Source: JAAUUJ01 sp964392245 | Lineage (GTDB): Bacteria; Cyanobacteriota; Cyanobacteriia; Thermostichales; Thermostichaceae | Reading direction: 5' to 3' | Assembly: GCA_964392245.1 (NCBI GenBank) | Contig: CAYMOX010000008.1 | Coordinates: 46,760 to 110,759, forward strand | DNA: 64,000 nucleotides | Shown here: piece after piece, positions 7,191 to 14,778 of the stretch | Position numbering within the stretch: the first letter of the stretch is position 1 | Layout: the number at the start of each line of letters is the position of its first letter | The notes under the pieces: generated by a model | What the model saw: the letters and a program-made list of their open reading frames with translations, nothing else | What the model was told of the DNA's origin: nothing | The model's database searches: none | Program-made: the position numbers and the translations under genes

Positions 7191-8048
7191 ATGCTGATAT
7201 GCAGTCTGGAAGATCACGAACTGATCCGGCTTTGGCGTGAAGATGTGCCTTATCTGGATTTAACAACTCAAGTCCTGGAGATCGGGGAGCCATTGGCGCA
7301 GATTCAGTTTTTCGCAAGGGATCCCTTGGTTTTGTGTGGTAGCGAAGAAGCAGGTCGGCTCCTCACGTTGGTCGGAGCTACTGTAACAACTCAAGTTGCC
7401 AGTGGATCCAGGATCTTGACCGGCGATCTATTCCTGGAAGGGGTGGGGACTGTTGCTGTTTTACATCAGGTGTGGCGCGTGGCTCTCTCATTGCTGGAAT
7501 ATGCCTCAGGAGTCGCGACCCAAACGGATCGGATGCTTAAAGCAGCCCATCAAGTTGATCCTAAAATTATGCTACTAACCAGCAGGAAAGTCATTCCTGG
7601 GACAAAAGCGTTAGCAATCAAGGCGATTGTTGCAGGGGGAGCCTATCCCCATCGACTTGGCCTCTCTGAAACCGTCCTAGTCTTTGAAGAACATCTGATG
7701 TTTTTGGGCGGAATCCAGGCTCTAATTGAAGAATTGTCTGATCTGCAATGCAAATTGAAGGAGAAAAAGATTCTGGTTGAAGTTAAAGCCATTCCTGCTG
7801 CCCTAGAACTAGCCAAAGCTGGGATCGATGGGATTCAGTTCGACAAATTACCTCCTGATCAAATCCAAGCAGTAGTCCCTCAGATCCGGGCTATTCATCC
7901 CTCCATTCTGCTCTTGGCTGCAGGAGGGATCCACGCTGGCAATATTGCCTCTTATGCCAGAACAGGGGTAGATGGGTTGGTGTCTACATCCCCCTACTAC
8001 GCACCGCCTGCAGATATTGGAGTTCGGTTCATCTGTAAAAAGGCGTGA
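7191..8048 (+). CDS. modD: ModD, QPRTase-like molybdenum-locus protein
   Basis: A 285-residue protein of the nicotinate-nucleotide pyrophosphorylase (NadC/QPRTase) fold. The N-terminal EDVPYLDLTTQVL block, the central ASGVATQTDRML and TSRKVIPGTKALAIKAI blocks and the C-terminal AAGGIHAGNIASYARTGVDGLVST barrel end are typical of ModD, which occurs in molybdate operons. Its reaction has not been established. It is unlikely to be the housekeeping NadC because several quinolinate-site basic residues of the canonical motif are changed (inferred by eye). It lies between modA and modBC and ends 34 bases before the modBC start. Confidence 0.82.
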   Translation: MLICSLEDHELIRLWREDVPYLDLTTQVLEIGEPLAQIQFFARDPLVLCGSEEAGRLLTLVGATVTTQVASGSRILTGDLFLEGVGTVAVLHQVWRVALSLLEYASGVATQTDRMLKAAHQVDPKIMLLTSRKVIPGTKALAIKAIVAGGAYPHRLGLSETVLVFEEHLMFLGGIQALIEELSDLQCKLKEKKILVEVKAIPAALELAKAGIDGIQFDKLPPDQIQAVVPQIRAIHPSILLLAAGGIHAGNIASYARTGVDGLVSTSPYYAPPADIGVRFICKKA

Positions 8049-8082
8049 TCACTCCACAAGGCAACTCCATAGAGAGAATAGG

Positions 8083-9894
8083 ATGGACAAGCTAGATTGG
8101 TCACCTCTCTGGATCTCGCTACAAACTGCTGCCACGGCCACCCTGATCGCTGGGATCACAGGAACCCTGAGTGCCTACGGGATGCTCAACTATCGCGGGA
8201 AATGGCGCAGCCTGATCGATAGCCTGCTGCTGGCTCCGCTGGTTTTGCCGCCAACTGTGGTGGGGTTCCTGCTGTTACTGCTGTTTGGACGCCAGAGTCC
8301 CCTGGGGCAGATGCTGAGCTGGCTGGGGATCCAGATCCTGTTTTCCTGGTGGGCCACGGTCATCGCTGCCACGGTGGTGGCCTTTCCGCTCATGTACCGA
8401 ACCACGCTGGGGGCATTTCAACAGATCGATACCAACGTTTTGAACGCTGCCCGCAGTTTAGGAGCAGGTGAAAGGAGAGTGTTTTTGGGGGTGGTTCTAC
8501 CCCTGGCACGACCCGGGATCCTGGCGGGCACGACCCTCAGTTTTGCTAGAGGGCTGGGAGAGTTTGGAGCCACCCTGATGCTGGCGGGCAATCTACCAGG
8601 ACGCACCCAAACCATTCCCATGGCTATTTACTTTGCCTCAGAGGGAGGGCGATTTAGAGAAGCATGGATCTGGGTGGGTATCATCCTGCTCCTCTCGTTG
8701 GGAGGGATCCTGGCGTTGAACTATGGGGCGGGATCGCGTGAGCCGCGACTGCCTCAGATCAAAACTGTTCAATCCCTAGCTTCCCGCTCTAGAACTGCTT
8801 CTGATGGTCTCCCCCTCTCAGTCTCCATTTTCAGATCTCTACCCAGTTTTCAACTCCAGGTGAAATTTACAGGGGATCACCAGCCATTGGGGGTGTTGGG
8901 GGCTTCAGGATCAGGAAAAAGTATGACTTTACGCTGCATCGCCGGATTTGAAACACCTGAGCAGGGACGGATCAAGATCCGGGAGCGACTAGTGTTTGAT
9001 CACGAAACAGGGATTAATATTCCCGCCAGCCAGCGGCGTGTCGGATTTGTGTTTCAGAACTATGCCCTCTTCCCTCACCTGACGGTGCAACAGAATATCG
9101 CGTTTGGATTGCAACACCTGCCCTCCAGTGATCAGAGCCTATGGGTACAGGAGTGGATCCACCGTATGCAATTAAAGGGGCTGGAGGATCGTTATCCTGC
9201 GCAACTATCGGGAGGACAACAACAACGGGTGGCTCTGGCACGGGCTCTGGCCCCCCAACCGGATGTGTTGCTACTGGATGAACCCTTCTCGGCTTTAGAT
9301 ACCCATCTCCGCAGCCAGATGGAACGGCAACTGCGCCTGATCCTGGAATCCTATGCTGGGGCGGTTCTCTTCGTCACCCACAACCTGGAAGAAGCCTATC
9401 GTCTTTGTCCCACCCTGTTGGTTCTGGACAGCGGAGGGATTGCCGCCTGGGGATCTAAAGAAGAGATCCTTTACCATCCTCCTACTGTCAGGGTGGCCCT
9501 GCTAACCGGATGCAAGAATGTGGCCGCAGCCCGCAGACTAGATCAATATAAGCTTGAAGTTCCCAACTGGGAATGTCAGGTATGGATCAAGGAGTGGGAG
9601 GAGAAAACGGATCTGCATGTGGGGATCCGTGCCCACCATCTCACCATCACTGCGGAAGCCGATCCAGTCAACCCTCAGAGGAACATCTTTCCCTGTTGGT
9701 TAGCTGAGGCCAGTGAAACCCCGTTTCGCGTGACCCTCTATCTGAAGCTACATACCCCTGCGACCCACAGTTTCGATTACCATCTCCAGGCAGAGATCTT
9801 TAAAGAACGCTGGCAACACCTTCAAGGCCAACCTTTTCCCTGGTGGGTACATCTGGATCCAGAGCGATTGATGTTGCTGCAGGGAAATACCTGA
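8083..9894 (+). CDS. modBC: ModBC: molybdate permease fused to its ABC ATPase
   Basis: A 603-residue fusion typical of cyanobacteria. Residues ~1-225 are the ModB permease: five or six membrane helices and the EAA-loop region around 121-150 (ARSLGAG...ARPGILAG). Residues ~245-480 are the ModC ATPase: Walker A ASGSGKS near 273-279, Q-loop FQNYALFPHL, signature LSGGQQQR near 374, Walker B LLLDEP near 394, and a switch His. Residues ~500-600 are a TOBE/Mop-like regulatory tail. It imports molybdate delivered by ModA. Start ATG 8083 is chosen; longer frames reach into modD. No separate modB or modC is present. Confidence 0.93.
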   Translation: MDKLDWSPLWISLQTAATATLIAGITGTLSAYGMLNYRGKWRSLIDSLLLAPLVLPPTVVGFLLLLLFGRQSPLGQMLSWLGIQILFSWWATVIAATVVAFPLMYRTTLGAFQQIDTNVLNAARSLGAGERRVFLGVVLPLARPGILAGTTLSFARGLGEFGATLMLAGNLPGRTQTIPMAIYFASEGGRFREAWIWVGIILLLSLGGILALNYGAGSREPRLPQIKTVQSLASRSRTASDGLPLSVSIFRSLPSFQLQVKFTGDHQPLGVLGASGSGKSMTLRCIAGFETPEQGRIKIRERLVFDHETGINIPASQRRVGFVFQNYALFPHLTVQQNIAFGLQHLPSSDQSLWVQEWIHRMQLKGLEDRYPAQLSGGQQQRVALARALAPQPDVLLLDEPFSALDTHLRSQMERQLRLILESYAGAVLFVTHNLEEAYRLCPTLLVLDSGGIAAWGSKEEILYHPPTVRVALLTGCKNVAAARRLDQYKLEVPNWECQVWIKEWEEKTDLHVGIRAHHLTITAEADPVNPQRNIFPCWLAEASETPFRVTLYLKLHTPATHSFDYHLQAEIFKERWQHLQGQPFPWWVHLDPERLMLLQGNT

Positions 9895-9972
9895 TTGATC
9901 CAGGCCAAGTGTATTCAAGCCTCCAATAGTTTGCGCCAAGAACGTTTCTGGGGGGAAGAAAGGATCCAGATC

Positions 9973-10434
9973 TCAGCGCTTTTGCCGCAGTTCTTGAACT
10001 AACATCTCAGCAACACGGCTGAGCCGATCTACACTTTCTCCCTGACGCTGAGTGATTTCCTTCAGCTCTGCTAGTTCAGCCTGGAACCCTTCATGCCAAC
10101 GCCGATTTTCTTCTTTCCATTGGCGATCCTCTTCTTGCCAACGCCGATGTTCCTCTTTCCATTGACGATCCTCTTGTTTCCATTGGCGATCCTCCTCTTT
10201 CCATTGGCGATCTGCTGCCCTCCAAGCCTCATCAGCCTGCTGACCCTCTACGATCATCTCCATCAACCGATTAAATTTTTCTGCCTGATCTGCGCGAGAC
10301 TCTTCTTGCCAACGTCGATCTGCTGCCCTCCAAGCTTCATCAGCCTGCTGACCCGCCACGATCACCTCGGTCAGTCTGGCAATCTGCTCAGCAATAGCCT
10401 CGATCGTGAATCCGTTCCCATTCCCCTGAGGCAT
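9973..10434 (-). CDS. Heptad-repeat coiled-coil protein, copy 1 (longest)
   Basis: A 153-residue charged protein. It starts with the segment MPQGNGNGFTIEAIAEQIA shared with the next two genes. It then has two copies of a QQADEAWRAADR.W module and a run of about seven heptads of the type DRQWKEE, and ends with a conserved AELKEITQRQGESVDRLSR and VQELRQKR tail. The heptads predict a long alpha-helical coiled coil with Trp at a core position. No signal peptide or membrane segment is seen. A strong ribosome site (GGAGGGGG) precedes ATG 10434. Function is unknown; similar repeat proteins are common in cyanobacteria. The gene is the third of a tandem trio transcribed leftward. Confidence 0.75.
   Translation of the reverse strand: MPQGNGNGFTIEAIAEQIARLTEVIVAGQQADEAWRAADRRWQEESRADQAEKFNRLMEMIVEGQQADEAWRAADRQWKEEDRQWKQEDRQWKEEHRRWQEEDRQWKEENRRWHEGFQAELAELKEITQRQGESVDRLSRVAEMLVQELRQKR
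10093..10260. repeat. Intragenic minisatellite of ~21-base units (heptad-coding)
   Basis: Near-identical 21-base units containing TTCCATTGGCGATCCTC, read on the plus strand, follow each other within coiled-coil copy 1. Each codes on the minus strand for one heptad of the DRQWKEE type. The unit number differs among the three paralogues. Being in-frame and protein-coding, without unique spacers, this is not a CRISPR array. Confidence 0.75.
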
Positions 10435-10472
10435 GTGATCCCCCTCCACACCCAAGCTCTATGGCCTTGATT

Positions 10473-10763
10473 TTATCTCCTCTGCCGGAGTTCCTGAACC
10501 AGCATCTCAGCAACACGACTTAAGCGATCCACACTTTCACCTTGCCTTTCGGTAATTGCCTTCAGTTCTGCTAGATCAGCGCGGAACCCTTCTTTCCATT
10601 GGCGATCCTCTTCCTGCCAACCCCGATTTTCCTCTTTCCATTGGCGATCTGCTGCCCTCCAAGCTTCATCAGCCTGCTGCCCTGCCACGATCACCTCGGT
10701 CAGTCTGGCAATCTGCTCAGCAATAGCCTCGATCGTGAATCCGTTCCCATTTCCCTGAGGCAT
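10473..10763 (-). CDS. Heptad-repeat coiled-coil protein, copy 2
   Basis: A 96-residue paralogue of its neighbours with the same N-terminal segment (FTIEAIAEQIARLTEVIVAGQQADEAWR) and C-terminal tail (LKAITERQGESVDRLSRVAEML), but only about three WKEE/DRQW heptads. Nucleotide identity to copy 3 is very high over the shared ends, so the duplication or gene conversion is recent. ATG 10763 is chosen because the conserved N-terminus begins there and GGGG precedes it by about six bases. No enzyme motif is present. Confidence 0.72.
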   Translation of the reverse strand: MPQGNGNGFTIEAIAEQIARLTEVIVAGQQADEAWRAADRQWKEENRGWQEEDRQWKEGFRADLAELKAITERQGESVDRLSRVAEMLVQELRQRR

Positions 10764-10802
10764 GTGATCCCCTTTCAACACTAAAGCTCGATGGCCTTGA
10801 TT

Positions 10803-11051
10803 CTATCTCTTCTGTCGGAGTTCCTGAACCAGCATCTCAGCAACACGACTTAAGCGATCCACGCTTTCACCTTGCCTTTCGGTAATTGCCTTCAGTTCTG
10901 CTAGATCAGTGCGGAATCCTTCTTTCCAACGTCGATCCTCTTCTCTCCAAACCTCATCAGCCTGCTGACCCGCCAGGATCACCTCGGTCAGTCTGGCAAT
11001 CTGCTCAGCAATAGCCTCGATCGTGAATCCATTCCCATTTCCCTGAGGCAT
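10803..11051 (-). CDS. Heptad-repeat coiled-coil protein, copy 3 (shortest)
   Basis: An 82-residue paralogue with the shared N- and C-terminal ends and a single WREEDRRWKEG unit between them. It is first in the direction of transcription. GGTTCAC precedes ATG 11051, a weaker ribosome site than those of the other copies (an AGAGAGG lies just upstream). The trio differs mainly in the number of heptad units, which marks the heptads as the unstable part. Function is unknown. Confidence 0.7.
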   Translation of the reverse strand: MPQGNGNGFTIEAIAEQIARLTEVILAGQQADEVWREEDRRWKEGFRTDLAELKAITERQGESVDRLSRVAEMLVQELRQKR

Positions 11052-11152
11052 GTGAACCTCTCTGCATAGAAGACAGATGCAACTGATCTTATCCTTCCTA
11101 TAAAGTTCCTGACCCGGCTGAGCAGACTACCCTCTTCTCATTGAATCGATCT

Positions 11153-12343
11153 TTACTCATGAATTGAAAAAGGATCGGACAGGGTGGGATCGGAAACAAA
11201 CTGTTCATCGGTAAGGCTATGCAAGAAGGCAAGGAGATCCTGTCGTTCCTGGGGGGATAGATCAAATCCTTTGATAAAGGTGCTTTTCAGGGGGCTCTCG
11301 CTTCCAACCCCGGCATAAACTCCCGCATGAAGGGTGCGTCCACCAGCGGCGTAATGATCAATCACCTCCGCAAGTGTGGCTATACTGCCATCGTGCATGT
11401 AGGGAGCAGTTAGAGCAATGTTGCGCAGTGTGGGAGCCCGAAAGCGGCCCATGTCTTCCGGTTGGTGAGTGATCTCGTAGACTCCCTGGTTGGGATAAGG
11501 GTAGCTCCCCTCACCATCAATGTTGTAGAGGCCCGTGTTGTGAAAAGCAATTTCCTGAAAGGCCAGCCGCTCATGCACGATGGAATCTGTAAAATTAAAT
11601 CCACCATGACAGTGGAAACACTCCAGCCGCTCACTATGGAAGAGGGCCTCCCCTCGTTGAGCAGATTCTGAAATGGCAGACATATCTCCCCCAAAACGAT
11701 AGCGATCATAGGGAGAATTAACCGAGTTCAGGGTCCGCTCAAAGGCAGCGATTGCCTGGACCAGATGACGGATCGTGTAGGGATCCTCGGCTTCGGGAAA
11801 AGCAAGGGGAAATTGATGCTGGTAACGCGGATCGGTTTGTAAGAGAGTGAGGATCTCTGCTTCTCGTCCTGCCATGCCCATTTCGACTGGATGTTCTCCA
11901 AACAGAGGAACGAGGGCCTGATCTTCTAGATTGGTTTGCAGAGGATTGGCCCAGGTGAGAACAGGCAGATAGGCCACATTGGTTAGGCTCATGGAATTGC
12001 GAGGATGGATTTCGCCCGTTGCTCCCACGGCTTGTGCTTTGCCATCACTAAACCCCAGCGACTGCAGATGACAGGATCCGCAAGACATGTTTCCGGTCTG
12101 GGAGAGACGTTGATCATAAAAAAGATAGCGGCCCAGCTCCACCTTGGTTTGGCGCATGGGATTATCTTCTGGAACAACCGGACGGGGGACCCAGTCGGGT
12201 AAATTCCATGTATACCTTTCTGCTTGAGGATTAACCTCTGCAGCTGATCCCGTCCCGAAGTGATCTGTCCCCCCCAATCCCAAAAGCAGACTTACACCAC
12301 AGGCGATCAGGAAACTCTGCCAACGTTGCCAGCCTTTAGCCAT
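11153..12343 (-). CDS. mbnH: MbnH-type diheme cytochrome c peroxidase-like enzyme
   Basis: A 396-residue exported protein of the MauG/CcpA superfamily. The signal peptide is about residues 9-35. Two heme c sites are seen: CGSCH at residues 88-92 and CFHCH at 242-246. Further diheme-peroxidase blocks are RYLFYDQRLS, NSMSLTNVAYLPVLTWANP, FRAPTLRNIALTAPYMHDGSI and LDLLAFLHSLT-like. The gene follows mbnP by 12 bases. In methanotrophs MbnH oxidises a Trp of MbnP to kynurenine, creating a copper site; the same reaction is inferred here from family and pairing. A generic periplasmic peroxide-scavenging CcpA is less likely given the linkage. Confidence 0.85.
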   Translation of the reverse strand: MAKGWQRWQSFLIACGVSLLLGLGGTDHFGTGSAAEVNPQAERYTWNLPDWVPRPVVPEDNPMRQTKVELGRYLFYDQRLSQTGNMSCGSCHLQSLGFSDGKAQAVGATGEIHPRNSMSLTNVAYLPVLTWANPLQTNLEDQALVPLFGEHPVEMGMAGREAEILTLLQTDPRYQHQFPLAFPEAEDPYTIRHLVQAIAAFERTLNSVNSPYDRYRFGGDMSAISESAQRGEALFHSERLECFHCHGGFNFTDSIVHERLAFQEIAFHNTGLYNIDGEGSYPYPNQGVYEITHQPEDMGRFRAPTLRNIALTAPYMHDGSIATLAEVIDHYAAGGRTLHAGVYAGVGSESPLKSTFIKGFDLSPQERQDLLAFLHSLTDEQFVSDPTLSDPFSIHE

Positions 12344-12355
12344 GATCCTGAATAC

Positions 12356-13273
12356 TTACGGAACCTGGAAGAAGGTTTGAGTGCTGTCCCCCAGACCCAG
12401 ATTAGCCAGGATCCCCACACAGTCGCCATCCTCAGGTCCCGACATGCAGCCCAGAGCGGTATCTGGAGCATTTTTACTCAGATCACTATCCGCCACCAGA
12501 GCCGCCAGATCGGCAATGACAGTGTCTTGAGTAGGATCAAATGCATCCAGCCGGATCACAGGCGCATTGCGGTTTCCACAGCGATCGGGTTTCTGGTTTC
12601 CTGGAGTCACCTCACACCCGGTACTACCCAGATGAATGAGATATCCTCCTTCAGCCCCATGACTGGGATCTCCATGGCTTGCCTGTCCTGAATCCCCATG
12701 CTTTTCCATTGCCATCCCCATGGGTGTTTCCAGATCCACTCGCAAAAATTTGTATCCCCCCAGCCAATTCCACCACATTGAGGTGAGATTCAGAGGTGAA
12801 GGAGCTAAGGTCGCATCTTCGTGGTTAAGTTCCAATGGGATTCCTAGAGTAAACTGCAGTCCTTGATAATCTCCAGCGGGGACCGTACCCACTACCTGAT
12901 CCCGTGTTTCTGCCGTGCCATTGGCACAAGGACCGGATTTGTCTTCAAAATCCAGTAGAGCAACCGATTCGTATTGCCAGATGCCATCCTGCTCCAGACT
13001 TACCGGAACAACCTTGCCCTCAGCATCGATCAGGGCCACCTCCGAAACATAGAAGCGAAAGTCCGTCGGCGTTACCTCTGTGCCCGCACTCCCTAGATCG
13101 GGATACCTCTGACCACAGGCGAAAGGTTGTCCCCCTACCATGGCGGCAAATTGAATCGTAACGGCCCCCGGATCCGCTGCTTCGGCTTGAGTTTCTGACC
13201 CGAGCTGAAAAGTAGCTCCAGCCATAATGGTGACCAGGGAGCCGAGAACTAGCTTTGTCTGAAATGAGGACAT
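12356..13273 (-). CDS. mbnP: MbnP-family copper-binding protein
   Basis: A 305-residue exported protein with a signal peptide (hydrophobic core about residues 7-20, cleavage near QAEA). It shows the MbnP family pattern: an N-terminal VTIQFAAMVGGQPFACG strand pair, a DFRFYVSEVALID block, the YQGLQFTLGIP block, and SMWWNWLGGYKFLRVDL, which carries the conserved Trp cluster. A His/Met-rich insert follows (MGMAMEKHGDSGQASHG), then paired cysteines near the end. MbnP binds copper after MbnH converts a Trp to kynurenine. The start is uncertain: ATG 13273 is chosen, with ATG 13282 and GTG 13324 as alternatives. A palindromic element shared with petJ lies about 150 bases upstream. Confidence 0.82.
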   Translation of the reverse strand: MSSFQTKLVLGSLVTIMAGATFQLGSETQAEAADPGAVTIQFAAMVGGQPFACGQRYPDLGSAGTEVTPTDFRFYVSEVALIDAEGKVVPVSLEQDGIWQYESVALLDFEDKSGPCANGTAETRDQVVGTVPAGDYQGLQFTLGIPLELNHEDATLAPSPLNLTSMWWNWLGGYKFLRVDLETPMGMAMEKHGDSGQASHGDPSHGAEGGYLIHLGSTGCEVTPGNQKPDRCGNRNAPVIRLDAFDPTQDTVIADLAALVADSDLSKNAPDTALGCMSGPEDGDCVGILANLGLGDSTQTFFQVP

Positions 13274-13407
13274 TGCACACATGATAGAACGACTAATGAA
13301 TGAATGAAAAACCAAGATCCCCACAGCATCTTCTCAATGAGACGAGGGCAGGTGATCTTGGAGGAATCCATGTAATTACCAGTAGATTGACCTGTCATCC
13401 CCAAAGC

Positions 13408-13431
13408 TGTCAAAAGACAGACTGTCAAACT
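13408..13431 (-). promoter_or_regulatory. Palindromic element upstream of mbnP, shared with petJ
   Basis: Bases 13408-13431 match 14779-14802 at 23 of 24 positions. The core is a perfect palindrome GACAG-N-CTGTC (13416-13426), and read on the minus strand two TTGACA boxes flank it, one on each side. It lies between the end of the LRR gene and the start of mbnP, about 148 bases upstream of the mbnP ATG. The form (short inverted repeat overlapping -35-like boxes) suits a BlaI/CopY-type repressor such as cyanobacterial PetR, but the binding protein is not encoded in the window. Confidence 0.6.
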
Positions 13432-13451
13432 TCAGAAACAAGCTGACTTGC

Positions 13452-14300
13452 CTAGGCTGCGTGGCAACAAGGATTCTGATCTGGACGATCGAACTTGAGC
13501 TCCTGCAGTTCGGGGAGAGTAATTACCCAATCAGGTAAGGGGAAGGAAAGGCGGTTACCGCTTAGATAAAGGAATCTGAGGTGACGCAGGTGTTTGAGCT
13601 CTGGAGGAAGTGAACCTGAGAGGTCGTTATTTCTCAGAAATAGCCCATGCAAATTGATAAGTCTTTCCAACGCCGCTGGAATTTCACCCCACAGTTGATT
13701 GTCCTCAAGATCAAGATCCTGCAGTTGAATTAATTCTCCAAGTTCATCAGGGATCTGGCCAGAAAGCTGATTGTGGTCAACAAAGAGGCCTCTGAGGTGC
13801 TCTAGTTTCCCGAACTGCGGAGGTATAAGTCCTGACAACTGATTGTAATCCAAAAATAGTTCCTGTAATTCTGTCAATTGGCCCAGTGTAGAAGGGATCG
13901 ATCCCGTCAAGGCGTTATGACTCAAGGAGAGAAACCGAAGATGAGTCAGGTTCCCCAACTCAGGTGGGATTGATCCATGTAATTGTTGGTGATCAAGCAC
14001 CAGGCCAATCAGACAGTTGTTGTCATCAAACTGAATCATCTGATCAAGATTGTTCTGATATTGAGAATCTTTAAGTTGTTGAAACAATAACCTCAGATTC
14101 GTGATTTCATTGAATACATTACATTTTTCTTGCACTAGCATCGAATCAAGAAAGCCTGGCTTCCCTTGGATCTGCTGTGAGAATGATGTAGCATCAACTG
14201 ATATCAAGCCATTCCAGAAGAAAAAAACTAAGATTGTGATCCTCAATAAGTATTGGATGAGGTTTCTGTCAACAAACCAAAGGAAGACAGATCTAGACAT
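13452..14300 (-). CDS. Plant-type leucine-rich repeat protein, exported or membrane-tethered
   Basis: A 282-residue protein. Residues ~14-36 are strongly hydrophobic (signal peptide or N-terminal anchor). About 65 residues without repeats follow, then seven consecutive 24-residue repeats of the plant-specific LRR class, pattern L..L.L..N.L.G.IP..L..L..., ending in a short cap with a CC pair. Such arrays make curved binding surfaces; no catalytic domain is attached. I took ATG 14300 over the TTG at 14309. The gene sits between the mbnP and petJ units, behind the petJ terminator. Function is unknown. Confidence 0.8.
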   Translation of the reverse strand: MSRSVFLWFVDRNLIQYLLRITILVFFFWNGLISVDATSFSQQIQGKPGFLDSMLVQEKCNVFNEITNLRLLFQQLKDSQYQNNLDQMIQFDDNNCLIGLVLDHQQLHGSIPPELGNLTHLRFLSLSHNALTGSIPSTLGQLTELQELFLDYNQLSGLIPPQFGKLEHLRGLFVDHNQLSGQIPDELGELIQLQDLDLEDNQLWGEIPAALERLINLHGLFLRNNDLSGSLPPELKHLRHLRFLYLSGNRLSFPLPDWVITLPELQELKFDRPDQNPCCHAA

Positions 14301-14321
14301 AAAACTCAATTAGTCTCCAAT

Positions 14322-14347
14322 AAAAAAGGGAGGACAATAACCCCCCA
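14322..14347 (-). terminator. Rho-independent terminator of petJ
   Basis: Read on the minus strand, a stem GGGGGG / CCTCCC with a 7-base loop (TTATTGT) is followed directly by TTTTTT. It begins about 35 bases after the petJ stop codon and lies just upstream of the LRR gene, so the LRR gene probably has its own promoter. Confidence 0.75.
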
Positions 14348-14381
14348 GGCTTATAAAGTAAGGCTTTAAATTGTTTAGGAT

Positions 14382-14723
14382 CTACCCAGCCCAGCCAGAC
14401 TCAGCCTGATCAAGAATATAAGCTGCTACGTTTTCTAGTTCCTCTTGTGATAGGCGACGGCCAAATGCAGGCATTGCATTCTTACCCTTCATGGCCTGAC
14501 TCACGATGGCTTCCTGGGAATACATACCATATTTCTCTAGCGCCTCTTTTTGCAAAGTTTTGTCACGTACAACCACATTTAGTCCCCGCATATGACACTG
14601 GGCGCAGTTACCAGTAAAAATCTGTTTCCCCTGATCTAGATCATAGGCATGAGCAGGTGAATTCAGGAAGAAACTGAATAATGCAACGACAATCAAAAAA
14701 ATTGATCCAACAGTTTTTAGCAT
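14382..14723 (-). CDS. petJ: Cytochrome c6
   Basis: A 113-residue precursor with a Sec signal peptide (core residues ~5-20, cleavage after AHA at 26) and a mature protein of about 87 residues. The heme site CAQCH is at residues 40-44 and the axial Met is in AMPAF (Met 84); the C-terminal ENVAAYILDQAESGW helix is typical of c6. It carries electrons from cytochrome b6f to photosystem I or the terminal oxidase in the thylakoid lumen and is classically made when copper is scarce. ATG 14723 is preferred over the upstream TTG/GTG-type starts because the signal peptide begins there. Its upstream region carries the palindromic element at 14779-14802. Confidence 0.92.
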   Translation of the reverse strand: MLKTVGSIFLIVVALFSFFLNSPAHAYDLDQGKQIFTGNCAQCHMRGLNVVVRDKTLQKEALEKYGMYSQEAIVSQAMKGKNAMPAFGRRLSQEELENVAAYILDQAESGWAG

Positions 14724-14778
14724 GTTCTTCAAGTGGTCGAGAGAATACCACTGAACCATTCCACGACCGAAATCCAGT

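Noticed and set aside
7191..8048. Housekeeping nicotinate-nucleotide pyrophosphorylase (nadC)
   Set aside because: Position inside the molybdate operon and overall pattern fit ModD better; by eye, several canonical quinolinate-site residues are altered.
10093..10260. Regular ~21-base repeats resembling a CRISPR array
   Set aside because: The repeats are contiguous, have no unique spacers and encode in-frame protein heptads on the minus strand.
11153..13273. Methanobactin operon around mbnP-mbnH
   Set aside because: No small Cys-containing precursor peptide and no MbnB/MbnC-like genes were seen in the flanking sequence.
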